Made by a program: the position numbers and the translations under genes
Assembly (NCBI GenBank): GCA_946549035.1
Contig: CAMNQH010000019.1
Coordinates: 1-53,268 of the forward strand
Length of the DNA stretch: 53,268 nucleotides
Source: an uncultured Lachnospiraceae bacterium
GTDB lineage: Bacteria; Bacillota; Clostridia; Lachnospirales; Lachnospiraceae
Reading direction: 5' to 3'
Part shown: one piece after another, positions 7,000 through 16,016 of the stretch
Position numbering within the stretch: position 1 is the first letter of the stretch
Layout of the letters: each line of letters begins with the position of its first letter
Notes under the pieces: model-generated
What the model was told of the DNA's origin: nothing
The model's input: only the letters and a program-made list of their open reading frames with translations
Database searches by the model: none

Positions 7000-7968
7000 A
7001 TGAAAATAGGAGTATTTAACGTAGTATTAGCAGATATGAGCTTTAGAGAAGCATGCGGATTTTTAAGGGATCAGGGAGTAGAAGCCATTGAAATAGGATG
7101 CGGGGGATATCCGGGGAAGTCCCATTGCAATCCAGCGGAGCTTTTGGCGAATGAGGAAAAATGCAAAGCCTTTGCAGATACCATTAGGGAGTATGGCCTT
7201 ACCATCAGCGGACTGAGCAGCCATGGCAATATGCTGCATCCGGTAAAGGAGATTGCAGCAGCTTTCGAGGAGGATCTGGTTCAGGCAGTGCTTTTAGCAG
7301 AGAAGTTAGGCGTAGGCGTGGTAAATACGTTTTCCGGATGTCCCGGAGGTTCTCCCCAGGATCAGACGCCCAACTGGATTACCACTCCCTGGCCGGAGGA
7401 CTTTTCCAAGGCCCTGGACTATCAGTGGAACGAAGTGCTGATTCCTTATTGGAAGGAGAAGGCAGCCTTTGCCAGAGAACACGGAGTGAAATTTGCGCTT
7501 GAGATGCATCCCGGTTTTCCGGTATACAATACCAGAAGCTTGTTGAAGCTGCGGGAAGCCGTGGGGGAGGAAATCGGCGTAAACTTGGATCCCAGCCATT
7601 TGTTGTGGCAGGGGATGGATCCCTGCGCTGTGATTCGCACCTTGGGCAAGGCGGGGGCAATTTATCATTTCCACGCCAAAGATACCAAGATTGATACTTA
7701 CAATACGGCTGTCAACGGGGTTTTGGATATCACTCATTACAGCGACGAACAGAATCGTTCCTGGATGTTTCGTTCTGTCGGATACGGCCAGGGGACGGAC
7801 TTCTGGAAGCATGTAGTCTCCGAGCTTCGAATGGCAGGCTTTGAGGGTGCGTTAAGCATCGAGCATGAAGACAGTTTGATGTCTGGAAGAGAAGGCTTAA
7901 CGAAAGCCATTCAGTGTTTGAAGGACGTAGTGCTCCGGGAGGACCGGGGAGCTATGTATTGGGCATAA
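7000..7968 (+). CDS. Sugar phosphate isomerase/epimerase (xylose-isomerase-like TIM barrel)
   Basis: A 322-residue AP-endonuclease-2/xylose-isomerase-like barrel. The four expected metal ligands are seen in order: Glu in FALEMHPG, Asp in VNLDPSHLLWQG, His in YHFHAKDTK and Glu in LSIEHEDS. Such enzymes isomerise or epimerise free or oxidised sugars and inositols (IolE, IolI, 3-keto-sugar enzymes). It is paired with the Gfo/Idh/MocA oxidoreductase downstream, a partnership common in inositol and keto-sugar catabolism. The two probably interconvert a sugar taken up by the neighbouring ABC system (inference). Driven by the TATAAT promoter at 6938 and likely controlled by the divergent AraC protein. 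Confidence 0.88.
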   Translation: MKIGVFNVVLADMSFREACGFLRDQGVEAIEIGCGGYPGKSHCNPAELLANEEKCKAFADTIREYGLTISGLSSHGNMLHPVKEIAAAFEEDLVQAVLLAEKLGVGVVNTFSGCPGGSPQDQTPNWITTPWPEDFSKALDYQWNEVLIPYWKEKAAFAREHGVKFALEMHPGFPVYNTRSLLKLREAVGEEIGVNLDPSHLLWQGMDPCAVIRTLGKAGAIYHFHAKDTKIDTYNTAVNGVLDITHYSDEQNRSWMFRSVGYGQGTDFWKHVVSELRMAGFEGALSIEHEDSLMSGREGLTKAIQCLKDVVLREDRGAMYWA

Positions 7969-8091
7969 TGTGATAGAGATATGCAAGAGGGCGTATGATC
8001 TCTTGTGTTTGGATAGGGTACATGACGGCGTATTTGCCGGATAGAGAACTTGTGAAGTGAAAACTGATTACAGGAAAGGAGCAGGCAGGCT

Positions 8092-9135
8092 ATGAAACTT
8101 GGAATGATTGGATATGGAGGAATGGCTCATTGGCATAAAGAAACCATAGAGGGGATTCAGGGGCTTACGCTGGCAGGTATTTGGGATATTGCGCCCAAAG
8201 CCCGGGAGACAGCCGAAAAAGAAGGCGTCCGGGTATATGAGAGCCAGCAGGATCTCTTGGCTCAGGAGGATATTGACCTGGTGCTGATTGCAACTCCCAA
8301 CGACGTGCATTGCTCCATCGCCGTTGCAGCAATGGAGGCGGGCAAGCATGTGGTGTGCGAGAAGCCGGCGGCTCTTTCTTCCCAGGAAGTAGAAGAGATG
8401 ATGGAAGTTTCCAAAAGAACCGGGCAGTTTTTGACCATTCATCAAAACCGCAGATGGGACGAGGATTTCCTTACGGTTTGCCGGATTTTAGAGGAGCAGA
8501 GGCTAGGAGAGGTATTTAGGATCGAATCAAGAGTACATGGTTCCCGGGGGATTCCAGGAGACTGGCGTCAGGAAAAGGAAAAAGGCGGCGGTATGGTATT
8601 GGATTGGGGCGTACATCTGCTGGATCAGATTTTACTCATGAAAAAAGGAGTCAAATTAAGCCGGGTACATGCGCTTACCACCCATGTGACAAACCAGATC
8701 GTAGACGACGGATTCACCGTAGAGCTGGTGTTTGCAGACGGACAGCAGGTTATGGTGGAGGTAGGAACCAGTAATTTTGTATCTCTGCCTCGCTGGTATG
8801 TGCTGGGAAGCAATGGAACGGCTGTGATTCGGGACTGGGAGTTAAACGGAGAGATTGTCAGCGCCCGGGGAAAGAATGAGAAGGATGTGGTTCCGGTAAA
8901 AACAGCGGCCGGTTTGACCAAGACGATGGCTCCCCGGCGGGAGGACACCATCTGTACTCAGCCCCTCCCTAAGGTTGATAGCGATATCCGGGAATTTTAT
9001 CAGAACGTGATGGCAGTGATAGAAGGACGGGAAGAACCCCGGATTCATATGGAAGAGGTTCTCAGGGTTATGAAGCTGATGGAAGCCGTTTTTGAGTCCG
9101 CAAGAACGGAAAAGACGGTGGTATTTGAATCATAA
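8092..9135 (+). CDS. Gfo/Idh/MocA family oxidoreductase
   Basis: The 347-residue protein has an N-terminal NAD(P)-binding site (LGMIGYGGMAHWH), the family signature AGKHVVCEKPAALS with the catalytic-region Lys of EKP, and a C-terminal alpha/beta domain with MVLDWGVHLLDQIL, where the D-x-x-x-H pair is usually catalytic. It oxidises or reduces a sugar or cyclitol hydroxyl using NAD(P). AAAGGAG precedes the ATG. The gap of 123 bases after the isomerase gene holds only a weak CAAGAG/CTCTTG hairpin, so read-through from the upstream promoter is likely. A strong terminator follows at 9157-9206. Confidence 0.9.
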   Translation: MKLGMIGYGGMAHWHKETIEGIQGLTLAGIWDIAPKARETAEKEGVRVYESQQDLLAQEDIDLVLIATPNDVHCSIAVAAMEAGKHVVCEKPAALSSQEVEEMMEVSKRTGQFLTIHQNRRWDEDFLTVCRILEEQRLGEVFRIESRVHGSRGIPGDWRQEKEKGGGMVLDWGVHLLDQILLMKKGVKLSRVHALTTHVTNQIVDDGFTVELVFADGQQVMVEVGTSNFVSLPRWYVLGSNGTAVIRDWELNGEIVSARGKNEKDVVPVKTAAGLTKTMAPRREDTICTQPLPKVDSDIREFYQNVMAVIEGREEPRIHMEEVLRVMKLMEAVFESARTEKTVVFES

Positions 9136-9156
9136 GGAAAATCTGCTGCAAGAAGA

Positions 9157-9206
9157 AACAGACAACTATTTTACAGTTTAATTTTGTAAAATAGTTGTCT
9201 GTTTTT
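9157..9206 (+). terminator. Strong rho-independent terminator
   Basis: An 18-bp perfect stem (9157-9174 with 9186-9203), an 11-base loop and a run of T (9202-9206). It ends the isomerase/oxidoreductase transcript and isolates the LacI gene. Confidence 0.88.
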
Positions 9207-9254
9207 GTAAAATATAGTAAAATTCAAGATAAATGAGTAAAAGGGGGATTGCAT

Positions 9255-10229
9255 ATGACAGGGATACGTGATGTTGCAAAGGCGGCGGGAGTGTCGATTT
9301 CTACCGTGTCCAATGTACTAAATGGGAAACAGAATGTAGGGGAGGAGACAAAAGAGAGGGTTATGCGCATCTGCCAGGAGCTGTCTTACTATCCCAATAT
9401 GGCCGGAAAAACTTTGAAAAAAGGGAACAGCAGAACGATTTTATTTAATTTCAGTGATTTTGACCGTTCTTTTTTTCTGAAAATCATCAATGGAATCAGT
9501 GATTACGCCAATGAATATGATTATGATTTTATCATCAGTACGCACAAATCCTGTGAAAAATATATGCGGAGCAATCTTACGGCGGGGTGCATCAGCCTGG
9601 ACTCTCGTATGACTAATGAGGTGCTGATGAAGGCGGCCAGCGAGTCTTATCCGATTGTGGTGTTAGACCGTGTGCTCCACAATCCTTATATAAAAACCAT
9701 TATTACCAATAATTACGATCCCATGAGCCAGTTAATGCAGCGGGTAATTGACTGCGGCTATCGGAAGTTCGCCTTCGTTGGCGGGCCGGAGGCGACGGAG
9801 GATAATCGGGAGCGGTATAAGGCTTTTACAGACGTTTTAGAGAAGAATCGTATTTCTTTTAAACGGGAAAATTATTATGCGGGGGATTACCGGGAAAAAA
9901 GCGGTTATCGAGCCGCCAAAATTATTATGCTAAGCGAACGTTTTCCAGAAGTCCTTGTCTGTGCCAATGACAATATGGCCATCGGCGCCATTCGGGCGTT
10001 TCGGGAAAATGGAATTCGGGTGCCGGAGGACATCGCTGTTACCGGTTTTGATAATACAGAACTGTCCGGTATTATGGAATTGACCACCGTAGAAGTGCCC
10101 AATTATGAAAGAGGGTATCTGGCGGCTCAGTACTTGGTGGAGAATATTGAGGGCAAGAGAAATGTGGAATTGTTCCGAATTTCGGCTCAGGTAAAATGGA
10201 GAAAAACAGTTGGAAGTAAAAAGAAGTAA
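9255..10229 (+). CDS. LacI family transcriptional regulator
   Basis: A 324-residue repressor of the LacI/GalR family: an N-terminal helix-turn-helix with hinge helix (GIRDVAKAAGVSISTVSNVLNG, then the typical YYPNMAGKTLKKG) and a periplasmic-binding-protein-like sugar domain ending in PEDIAVTGFDNTELSG. The ATG at 9255 is seven bases after AAGGGGG; a TTG two codons earlier is less likely. It lies upstream of the binding-protein/permease/GH65 operon, and two palindromes centred on AACGTT in the following intergenic region suit a LacI-family operator. It therefore probably represses the disaccharide operon until its sugar is present (inference). CcpA itself is less likely given the location. Confidence 0.93.
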   Translation: MTGIRDVAKAAGVSISTVSNVLNGKQNVGEETKERVMRICQELSYYPNMAGKTLKKGNSRTILFNFSDFDRSFFLKIINGISDYANEYDYDFIISTHKSCEKYMRSNLTAGCISLDSRMTNEVLMKAASESYPIVVLDRVLHNPYIKTIITNNYDPMSQLMQRVIDCGYRKFAFVGGPEATEDNRERYKAFTDVLEKNRISFKRENYYAGDYREKSGYRAAKIIMLSERFPEVLVCANDNMAIGAIRAFRENGIRVPEDIAVTGFDNTELSGIMELTTVEVPNYERGYLAAQYLVENIEGKRNVELFRISAQVKWRKTVGSKKK

Positions 10230-10243
10230 AATATTAAATTGTT

Positions 10244-10262
10244 TACAAAAACGTTTTATAAA
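10244..10262. promoter_or_regulatory. Candidate LacI-type operator, upstream copy
   Basis: AAAACGTTTT (10248-10257) is a perfect palindrome with TTT and AAA at its outer edges, centred on the CpG typical of LacI-family sites. It lies ~159 bases upstream of the operator at the promoter, close to an integral number of helical turns, so looping is possible. Confidence 0.45.
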
Positions 10263-10371
10263 AAAGTGTACAAAAGGACAAAGGAACGAGGGGATAATAA
10301 AACAAAATTCACAAAAATATTGTGAAAAAGAGAGGAAAACAGGGATAATAGATAAATAGAATATAAAACAA

Positions 10372-10400
10372 TTGACTTTATTTGAAAATACCTCTACAAT
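10372..10400 (+). promoter_or_regulatory. Sigma-A promoter of the sugar ABC/GH65 operon
   Basis: TTGACT (10372-10377) and TACAAT (10395-10400) are 17 bases apart. The start point would be near 10407, inside the palindromic operator. Confidence 0.78.
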
Positions 10401-10404
10401 TCAT

Positions 10405-10418
10405 GTATAACGTTTTAC
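10405..10418. promoter_or_regulatory. LacI-type operator at the transcription start
   Basis: GTATAACGTTTTAC is palindromic apart from one position pair and is centred on CG. It begins four bases after the -10 and covers the likely start site, so binding would block initiation. The nearby LacI-family regulator is the obvious candidate. Confidence 0.6.
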
Positions 10419-10448
10419 AAAATACATAACGAAACGGGAGGTAAGTAA

Positions 10449-11771
10449 ATGAAGCTGAAAAAAGTTTGTGGTCTATTGATGGGAACCATCATGATGGCAT
10501 CTATGGTTTTGGCAGGCTGCGGTTCAGGGAAAGATGATGCTAAGGGAAGCAGCGCTGCAGGACAGGAGAGCCAGGATCAGACGGAGGGAACTGGCGGCGG
10601 AAGTGAATCTAATGGAGGCGCGTCAGAAGGAAGCGCCAATAAGATTGTGGTATTCCAGTCCAAAGTGGAAATCAGCGATCAGTTGGAAGCCTTGGCAAAA
10701 GATTATGAAGCTGAGACCGGCGTAGAGGTGGAAGTATGGGGAACTACAGGAGACGATTATTTCCAGCAGTTAAAGAGCCGCCTGGCCAATAATCAGGGAC
10801 CTACGGTTATGTCTTTTGCACCAGGAACGGAATCGGAACAAATGAAAAACTATCTTACGGATCTTGGGGATCTTAGCTTTGTAGATAAGCTAGGGGCAGG
10901 TCTGGCAGATGAGATTGACGGCAAAATCGTAGGAATCCCCTATACGGTAGAAGGCTTTGGCGTGGTATATAACAAGAGCCTGGTGGATGCGGAAGCGATT
11001 AAAAGTACAGATGATTTCATCAATATGTTGAAGGAACAGAAGGAAGCCGGTTTGACTGGTCTGGGACTGTCTCAGGAAAGCTACTTTTTGATTGGACATA
11101 TTTTGAACGCGTCTTTTGCATTGCAGGAAAATCCTGAGGAATTCATTCAGGAAGTGATTGACGGGAAAGTAAACTTAAAGGATGTTCCGGAGTTCCAGGA
11201 ATTTGCAAAGCTTTACGACGCTATCCGTACTTATTGCTATAATCCTCTGGAAGCAAATTATGACAAAGAGTGCGGAGACTTTGCTACCGGAAAATCTGCG
11301 GCAATTCATCAGGGAAATTGGTGCTACAGTATGTTTGCAGACTATGACATGGATTTTGAGATGGGGCTTGCACCCCTTCCCATTTGCGGCAATGATAAAA
11401 TAACCGCTGCTGTGCCTACTGCATGGTATATTAATTCTCAGGCTTCTCCGGAAGAAATTCAGGCAGGAAAGGATTTCTTAGAATGGCTGTATACCAGCGA
11501 GACAGGAACCAATTATCTGATGAAGGAATTCGGTTTTATTCCTATTGTAGAAGGTATGGAAAATGACACGCTGGATCCCCTGTCCCAAGCTGTTACTCCG
11601 TATACAGAAAGCGGGAAAACCATGGGTAGTGCATTGAACGCATTCCCGGCCGGCATGGTGGATGTATATCTGGTGCCGGTAGCAGAAGGATTTTTCACCA
11701 CGGATATGAGTACGGATGAGCTTTTAGAGCAGCTTACGGATGCATTTGTACAGGCGGGCGCCGGAAACTGA
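10449..11771 (+). CDS. ABC sugar transporter, extracellular solute-binding lipoprotein (family 1)
   Basis: The 440-residue protein begins with a lipoprotein signal peptide (MKLKKVCGLLMGTIMMASMVLAGC; lipobox LAGC, so Cys24 is lipidated). A Ser/Gly/Glu-rich linker follows (residues ~26-60), then a family-1 carbohydrate-binding fold. KIVVFQSKVEISDQLEALAKDYEAETG, PTVMSFAPG, the hinge GIPYTVEGFGVVYNKSLV and the FATGKSAAIHQGNW motif are typical. It captures a sugar or oligosaccharide outside the cell for the two permeases. The GH65 enzyme downstream suggests an alpha-linked glucose disaccharide. No ATPase gene is in the operon, so a shared MsmK-type ATPase elsewhere is expected. Confidence 0.93.
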   Translation: MKLKKVCGLLMGTIMMASMVLAGCGSGKDDAKGSSAAGQESQDQTEGTGGGSESNGGASEGSANKIVVFQSKVEISDQLEALAKDYEAETGVEVEVWGTTGDDYFQQLKSRLANNQGPTVMSFAPGTESEQMKNYLTDLGDLSFVDKLGAGLADEIDGKIVGIPYTVEGFGVVYNKSLVDAEAIKSTDDFINMLKEQKEAGLTGLGLSQESYFLIGHILNASFALQENPEEFIQEVIDGKVNLKDVPEFQEFAKLYDAIRTYCYNPLEANYDKECGDFATGKSAAIHQGNWCYSMFADYDMDFEMGLAPLPICGNDKITAAVPTAWYINSQASPEEIQAGKDFLEWLYTSETGTNYLMKEFGFIPIVEGMENDTLDPLSQAVTPYTESGKTMGSALNAFPAGMVDVYLVPVAEGFFTTDMSTDELLEQLTDAFVQAGAGN

Positions 11772-11831
11772 TGCAGACAGGGCAATGCCCAAGGAGCGAT
11801 GGTGAGACGATAACAGGCAGAACAAATCATT

Positions 11832-11860
11832 GGGGCAGCTCTAAAATGCAGGGCTGCCCT
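11832..11860 (+). other. Intercistronic hairpin after the binding-protein gene
   Basis: GGGCAGC (11833-11839) pairs with GCTGCCC (11853-11859), followed by TCTTTG. This is a weak terminator or mRNA-stabilising stem of the kind often found between a highly expressed binding-protein gene and its permeases. Confidence 0.5.
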
Positions 11861-11924
11861 CTTTGTACCTTGTGTGAGACAAAGAAAAAAGTGTCTGCCA
11901 AAACTTTCTCAAATGGAGGTAGTT

Positions 11925-12812
11925 ATGACCAAAAAAAATAAAAAGCTGAAAAATTTTGGATGGTATGCACTGTTCGTATTTCCTTTGCTGTTCATATTTG
12001 CTACGGTAGTTCTGATTCCTTTTCTCATAGGTGTAGGGTATTCTTTCTTTTCCTGGGACGGCCTGCCCTTAAATCCTAAAACATTTGTAGGAATCAGCAA
12101 TTTTACAAAGCTGTTTTCAGACAGTCGTTTCTTAAGCAGCGCGGTACATACGGTAATCTTTACTCTGGTGGCGATTGTCACGATTAACGTACTGGGATTG
12201 GGGTTTGCGCTGGTAGTGACCACAAAGCTGAAGGTGCGGAACCTGGCAAGGACCATGTTGTTTATGCCCTATTTGATTGGTGGATTGATTTTAGGATATA
12301 TCTGGAAGTTTATTGTGGGAGACGCCTTTGCCGCAATCGGGGAAGCTACCGGATGGGGCGGAATCTTTACCAACTGGCTTTTGGATGGAAAATTGGCGTT
12401 AGCGGCTATGGTAGTGGTAGCTACCTGGCAGATGGCCGGCTATATTATGATTATTTATATTACGGGAATCCAGGCGATTCCGGATGACGTGATTGAGGCG
12501 GCCCAGGTGGACGGGGCAGGCTTCTGGCAGACGCTTTTGAAGATAAAATTCCCATTGCTGATGCCCTCTTTTACCATTTGTCTGTTTATGACCTTGTCCA
12601 ACTGCCTGAAAATATTCGATGTAAACCTTTCTTTGACCGGAGGCGGTCCTCAGAACGCTACGGAAATGTTTGCCATGAATATATACAATGAGATTTTCTC
12701 CTTGAATAATTATGGCTACGGGCAGGCTAAGGCGATTGTATTCTTTTTAGTAGTTGCTTTGGTGACGCTGGTACAGGTATCTATTACTAAGAAGCGGGAG
12801 GTGGAGATGTAA
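11925..12812 (+). CDS. ABC sugar transporter permease (MalF/UgpA type)
   Basis: A 295-residue membrane protein with six predicted helices and the MalF-type EAA loop EAAQVDGAGFWQTLLKIKFPLLMPS, which contacts the ATPase. It forms the channel for the sugar captured by the upstream lipoprotein, with the next gene as its partner. The ATG at 11925 is chosen because TGGAGGT (11914-11920) lies five bases upstream; a longer frame from 11874 has no ribosome site. The stop TAA shares its last base with the ATG of the next gene, implying coupled translation. Confidence 0.92.
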   Translation: MTKKNKKLKNFGWYALFVFPLLFIFATVVLIPFLIGVGYSFFSWDGLPLNPKTFVGISNFTKLFSDSRFLSSAVHTVIFTLVAIVTINVLGLGFALVVTTKLKVRNLARTMLFMPYLIGGLILGYIWKFIVGDAFAAIGEATGWGGIFTNWLLDGKLALAAMVVVATWQMAGYIMIIYITGIQAIPDDVIEAAQVDGAGFWQTLLKIKFPLLMPSFTICLFMTLSNCLKIFDVNLSLTGGGPQNATEMFAMNIYNEIFSLNNYGYGQAKAIVFFLVVALVTLVQVSITKKREVEM

Positions 12813-13648
12813 TGAAGGCTGGAAGGAAAATTTTAGTAAACGTAATTGTAATAGTACTGTGCGCATTGTTTTTATTTCCTATTTACCTAGTGATCGTGAA
12901 TTCTTTTAAAAACCGCTCTGAATTGTATGAAAATATTATGGCTCTGCCCAGCAAGCTTTCCTTTGAATATTATGGCAATGCCATGGAGAAAATGGATTTC
13001 CTCCGCTCCTTTGGAAATTCCTTGATTGTCACCATTGTATCTATTTTATTTATTGTGCTGTTCGCCTCTATGACGGCATGGATGCTGGTGCGGTCGAATA
13101 ATTTTTTCAGCAAATTGATTTTTAATTTGCTGGTGGCTACAATGCTGATTCCCTTCCAAACATTGATGATGCCTTTGATGCAGGAAATGGGATGGGTGCG
13201 GGATACGCTTCATATTCCTATGCTGGATACCCTGGGAGGCTTGATTTATATGAATATTGGCTTTGGAGCCAGTATGGCGGTGTTTTTATATCACGGGTTT
13301 GTAAAGTCCGTTCCGGTGTCCTTAGAGGAGGCGGCCCAGATTGACGGATGCAGCAAGCTGGGAATATTTTTTAAGATTGTGTTCCCCATGCTAAAGCCTA
13401 CCACAGTGACGGTGGCTATTTTGGATGTAATTTGGATTTGGAACGATTACCTGCTTCCCTCTCTGGCTCTTTCCAGCAAAGCCAACCGTACCATTCCCCT
13501 GTCTACGGCCGCCTTTTTCGGTCAGTTTACCATTCAGTGGAATATGGCTATGGCAGGTCTGACATTGACGATTATTCCGGTAATTATTTTCTACCTCTGT
13601 GCCCAGAAGTATATTATTAAAGGCGTGGCGGCGGGAGCCGTGAAGTAA
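12812..13648 (+). CDS. ABC sugar transporter permease (MalG/UgpE type)
   Basis: A 278-residue membrane protein with six predicted helices and a well-kept EAA loop (LEEAAQIDGCSKLGIFFKIVFPMLKP). MalG-type proteins pair with MalF-type permeases. GGAGGTGGAG lies just before the start, in the tail of the upstream gene. The GH65 gene follows 17 bases after its stop, so uptake and phosphorolysis are made together. Confidence 0.92.
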   Translation: MKAGRKILVNVIVIVLCALFLFPIYLVIVNSFKNRSELYENIMALPSKLSFEYYGNAMEKMDFLRSFGNSLIVTIVSILFIVLFASMTAWMLVRSNNFFSKLIFNLLVATMLIPFQTLMMPLMQEMGWVRDTLHIPMLDTLGGLIYMNIGFGASMAVFLYHGFVKSVPVSLEEAAQIDGCSKLGIFFKIVFPMLKPTTVTVAILDVIWIWNDYLLPSLALSSKANRTIPLSTAAFFGQFTIQWNMAMAGLTLTIIPVIIFYLCAQKYIIKGVAAGAVK

Positions 13649-13665
13649 GAAAAGGGAGGTACGTT

Positions 13666-15918
13666 ATGAAGCATTACTATGAAGCCAGCTATGGAAGCCG
13701 GGATTATGAGGAGCTTTTGCTCCAGGAGACGATTTTTCACAATGCCAACGGCTATATCGGAGTTCGTGGGTGCTTGGAAGAAGGGCTGCCCCCCGGATGT
13801 GATACCATTCGGGGCTCTTATATCAACGGATTTTACGATTTTGCAAAGATGAGCCAGGCGGAGAAGCTCTGTGGGCTGGTGGAAGAAAAACAGACCATGG
13901 TAAATGTGGCGGATACCCAGACAATCCTTTTGAAAGTAGATGGGGAAGCCTGCAGGCTGGAAGAAGGGGAGGTATTAGAGGGAGCACGGGTTCTGGATAT
14001 GGACAAAGGGATCACTTTGCGTCGATTTCGGTATGAGACGCCGCAAGGAAAACAGGTACAGGTGGAAATCAGGCGGATGGCCTCTTTTGCCCTTCTGTCC
14101 TTGTTTACCATAGAATACCGGGTGAAGCCTTTGAATTTTGACGGAATTGTGGAATTTGTTTCCGTGCATGAAGGAAAGGTGGAAAACTACAGCAATCCCA
14201 ATGACCCCAGAGTGGCGGGAGAGCGTATGGTACATTTAAGACAGGAGTCTTGCGGCGTAAGGGACAACGTTTCTTATATTGTATCATCGGCCGTGCATTC
14301 AGGACTTGGGGTATGTACGGCGACGGCCCATAAAATGACTCCGGCTCTGGATCAAGAGCAGGAATGGGTGGAGGAAACTTCCGTGAAAAAGCAGTTTTCT
14401 GTATTTTTACGGGCGGGCCAGACAGCTGTACTGGAAAAATATACGGTGTTTGCAGATTCCATCCGCAGTCAGAACTGCTGGCAAACGGCAGAAGAAGAGA
14501 TGGGGCGGGCCCTTTCTTGCCCCCTTTCGGAATGGTATGAAAAACAGGAAGCGTATTTAAAGGATTTTTGGGAAAATTCCGCTCTTGAGATTGCAGGAGA
14601 CGAGGAGCTTTCCCGGGCGGTGGACTATAATTTATACCAGCTTCTTCAGTCGGTGAGTAAGGACGCCTATGGGAATATTGCCGCCAAAGGACTAAGCGGC
14701 GAGGGATATGAGGGCCATTATTTCTGGGATACGGAAATGTATATTCAGCCCTTCTTCGTACTGACGAATCCCAAGCTTTCAAGAAATCTGATTGCTTATC
14801 GTTATGAGATTTTAGAAGAGGCCAGAAAAAATGCCAGGATTCTGGGACATAAGAAGGGAGCCCTGTATCCCTGGAGAACGATTATGGGCCGGGAATGTTC
14901 CGGATATTTTCCGTCGGGAAGCGCACAGTACCATATCAATGGTGATATTGCCTATGCGACGGTTGCTTATTATCTTGCAACGGGAGATTTGGAGTTCATG
15001 GCAGAGAAGGGGGCGGAAATCCTGTATGAGACAGCCAGGCTGTGGCTGGATGTGGGAAATTATTATAACGGGACGTTTCAGATTCATACGGTGACAGGCC
15101 CGGATGAGTATACCTGCCTGGTGGACAATAATTATTTTACAAATGTCAATGCCCAGTATAACCTTCATTGGGCGGTAAAAATATATCGTCTGCTAAAGGA
15201 AGCGGGGATGGAAGAAAAGGCGGTTGCCCGCACTGGGTTGTTGCCGGAAGAGCTGCGGGCATTTGAGGAAGCGGAAACCCATATGTATTTGCCTTATGAT
15301 GAAAAATTGGGCATCAATCCCCAGGATGACTCTTTTTTGTCTAAAAAAATGTGGGATTTAGAGCATACAAATAAGGAGGAGTTTCCACTGCTGCTCCACT
15401 ATCATCCCATGTATCTCTATCGGTATCAGGTTTGTAAACAGGCGGATACGGTGCTGGCCCATTTTATATTTGAAGACGCCCAGAGTATGGAAACCATTCG
15501 CAACTCCTTTTTGTATTATGAGAAGGTCACAACCCATGACTCTTCCCTGTCCACGTGCATTTACAGTATTGTAGCTTCCCGATTGGGAATGAAAGAGAAG
15601 GCTTATGAGTATTTCGGAGATTCCGCTAAGCTGGATTTGTTTAATACCCACAAGAATACGAAAGACGGAATCCATACGGCAAATATGGGGGGGACGTATA
15701 TGGGCATCGTCTACGGGTTTGCCGGATTGCGGTTAAAGGAGCAGGGACTTTCCCTTGCGCCTTATCTGCCGGAAAAATGGGAAAGCTATCGGTTTTGCTT
15801 TTTCTATCAGGGAAGTCAGATCCAGGTGGAAGTAGACAGAGAGGGAACAAGGCTGACCTTGAAAAAAGGAGCGCCGGTTACAGTGTTCCTGTTTGAGAAG
15901 GAGTATATAGTAACCTAG
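13666..15918 (+). CDS. GH65 family glycoside phosphorylase
   Basis: A 750-residue cytoplasmic enzyme, the normal size for GH65. The N-terminal domain opens with ETIFHNANGYIGVRG. The (alpha/alpha)6 barrel has GHYFWDTEMYIQPFF and the general-acid motif TGPDEY, with Glu481 as the probable catalytic acid. The phosphate-binding loop THDSSLS and a small C-terminal domain follow. GH65 phosphorylases invert an alpha-glucoside with phosphate to give beta-glucose-1-phosphate plus the remaining sugar. Members act on maltose, trehalose, kojibiose, nigerose or glucosyl-polyols, and the exact one cannot be told by eye. No beta-phosphoglucomutase gene is adjacent, which is unusual for this operon type. Two hairpins follow the stop. 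Confidence 0.93.
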   Translation: MKHYYEASYGSRDYEELLLQETIFHNANGYIGVRGCLEEGLPPGCDTIRGSYINGFYDFAKMSQAEKLCGLVEEKQTMVNVADTQTILLKVDGEACRLEEGEVLEGARVLDMDKGITLRRFRYETPQGKQVQVEIRRMASFALLSLFTIEYRVKPLNFDGIVEFVSVHEGKVENYSNPNDPRVAGERMVHLRQESCGVRDNVSYIVSSAVHSGLGVCTATAHKMTPALDQEQEWVEETSVKKQFSVFLRAGQTAVLEKYTVFADSIRSQNCWQTAEEEMGRALSCPLSEWYEKQEAYLKDFWENSALEIAGDEELSRAVDYNLYQLLQSVSKDAYGNIAAKGLSGEGYEGHYFWDTEMYIQPFFVLTNPKLSRNLIAYRYEILEEARKNARILGHKKGALYPWRTIMGRECSGYFPSGSAQYHINGDIAYATVAYYLATGDLEFMAEKGAEILYETARLWLDVGNYYNGTFQIHTVTGPDEYTCLVDNNYFTNVNAQYNLHWAVKIYRLLKEAGMEEKAVARTGLLPEELRAFEEAETHMYLPYDEKLGINPQDDSFLSKKMWDLEHTNKEEFPLLLHYHPMYLYRYQVCKQADTVLAHFIFEDAQSMETIRNSFLYYEKVTTHDSSLSTCIYSIVASRLGMKEKAYEYFGDSAKLDLFNTHKNTKDGIHTANMGGTYMGIVYGFAGLRLKEQGLSLAPYLPEKWESYRFCFFYQGSQIQVEVDREGTRLTLKKGAPVTVFLFEKEYIVT

Positions 15919-15930
15919 AAATTGACAGGA

Positions 15931-15956
15931 GCGCAGAGGAGTATTCTGCGCTTCTT
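15931..15956 (+). terminator. Terminator after the GH65 gene
   Basis: GCGCAGA (15931-15937) pairs with TCTGCGC (15945-15951), followed by TTCTTC. A compact GC-rich stem with a modest U-rich tail. Confidence 0.6.
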
Positions 15957-15959
15957 CTG

Positions 15960-16016
15960 ATCTTACCCTCAGTGGACAAGCGTGTGTCCCTTTGTCTACT
16001 GAGGGTAAGATATTTT
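15960..16016 (+). terminator. Long hairpin between convergent genes, second terminator
   Basis: An interrupted stem pairs 15960-15979 with 15992-16011 (ATCTTACCCTCAGT with ACTGAGGGTAAGAT plus GACAA with TTGTC), followed on the plus strand by ATTTTT. The right arm overlaps the last codons and stop of the minus-strand SH3-domain gene, so both converging messages can form it. Confidence 0.65.

Noticed and set aside
15960-16016. Long inverted repeat considered as a transposon end
   Set aside because: It lies between convergent genes, is followed by a T-run and has no matching partner or transposase, so a terminator is the simpler reading.
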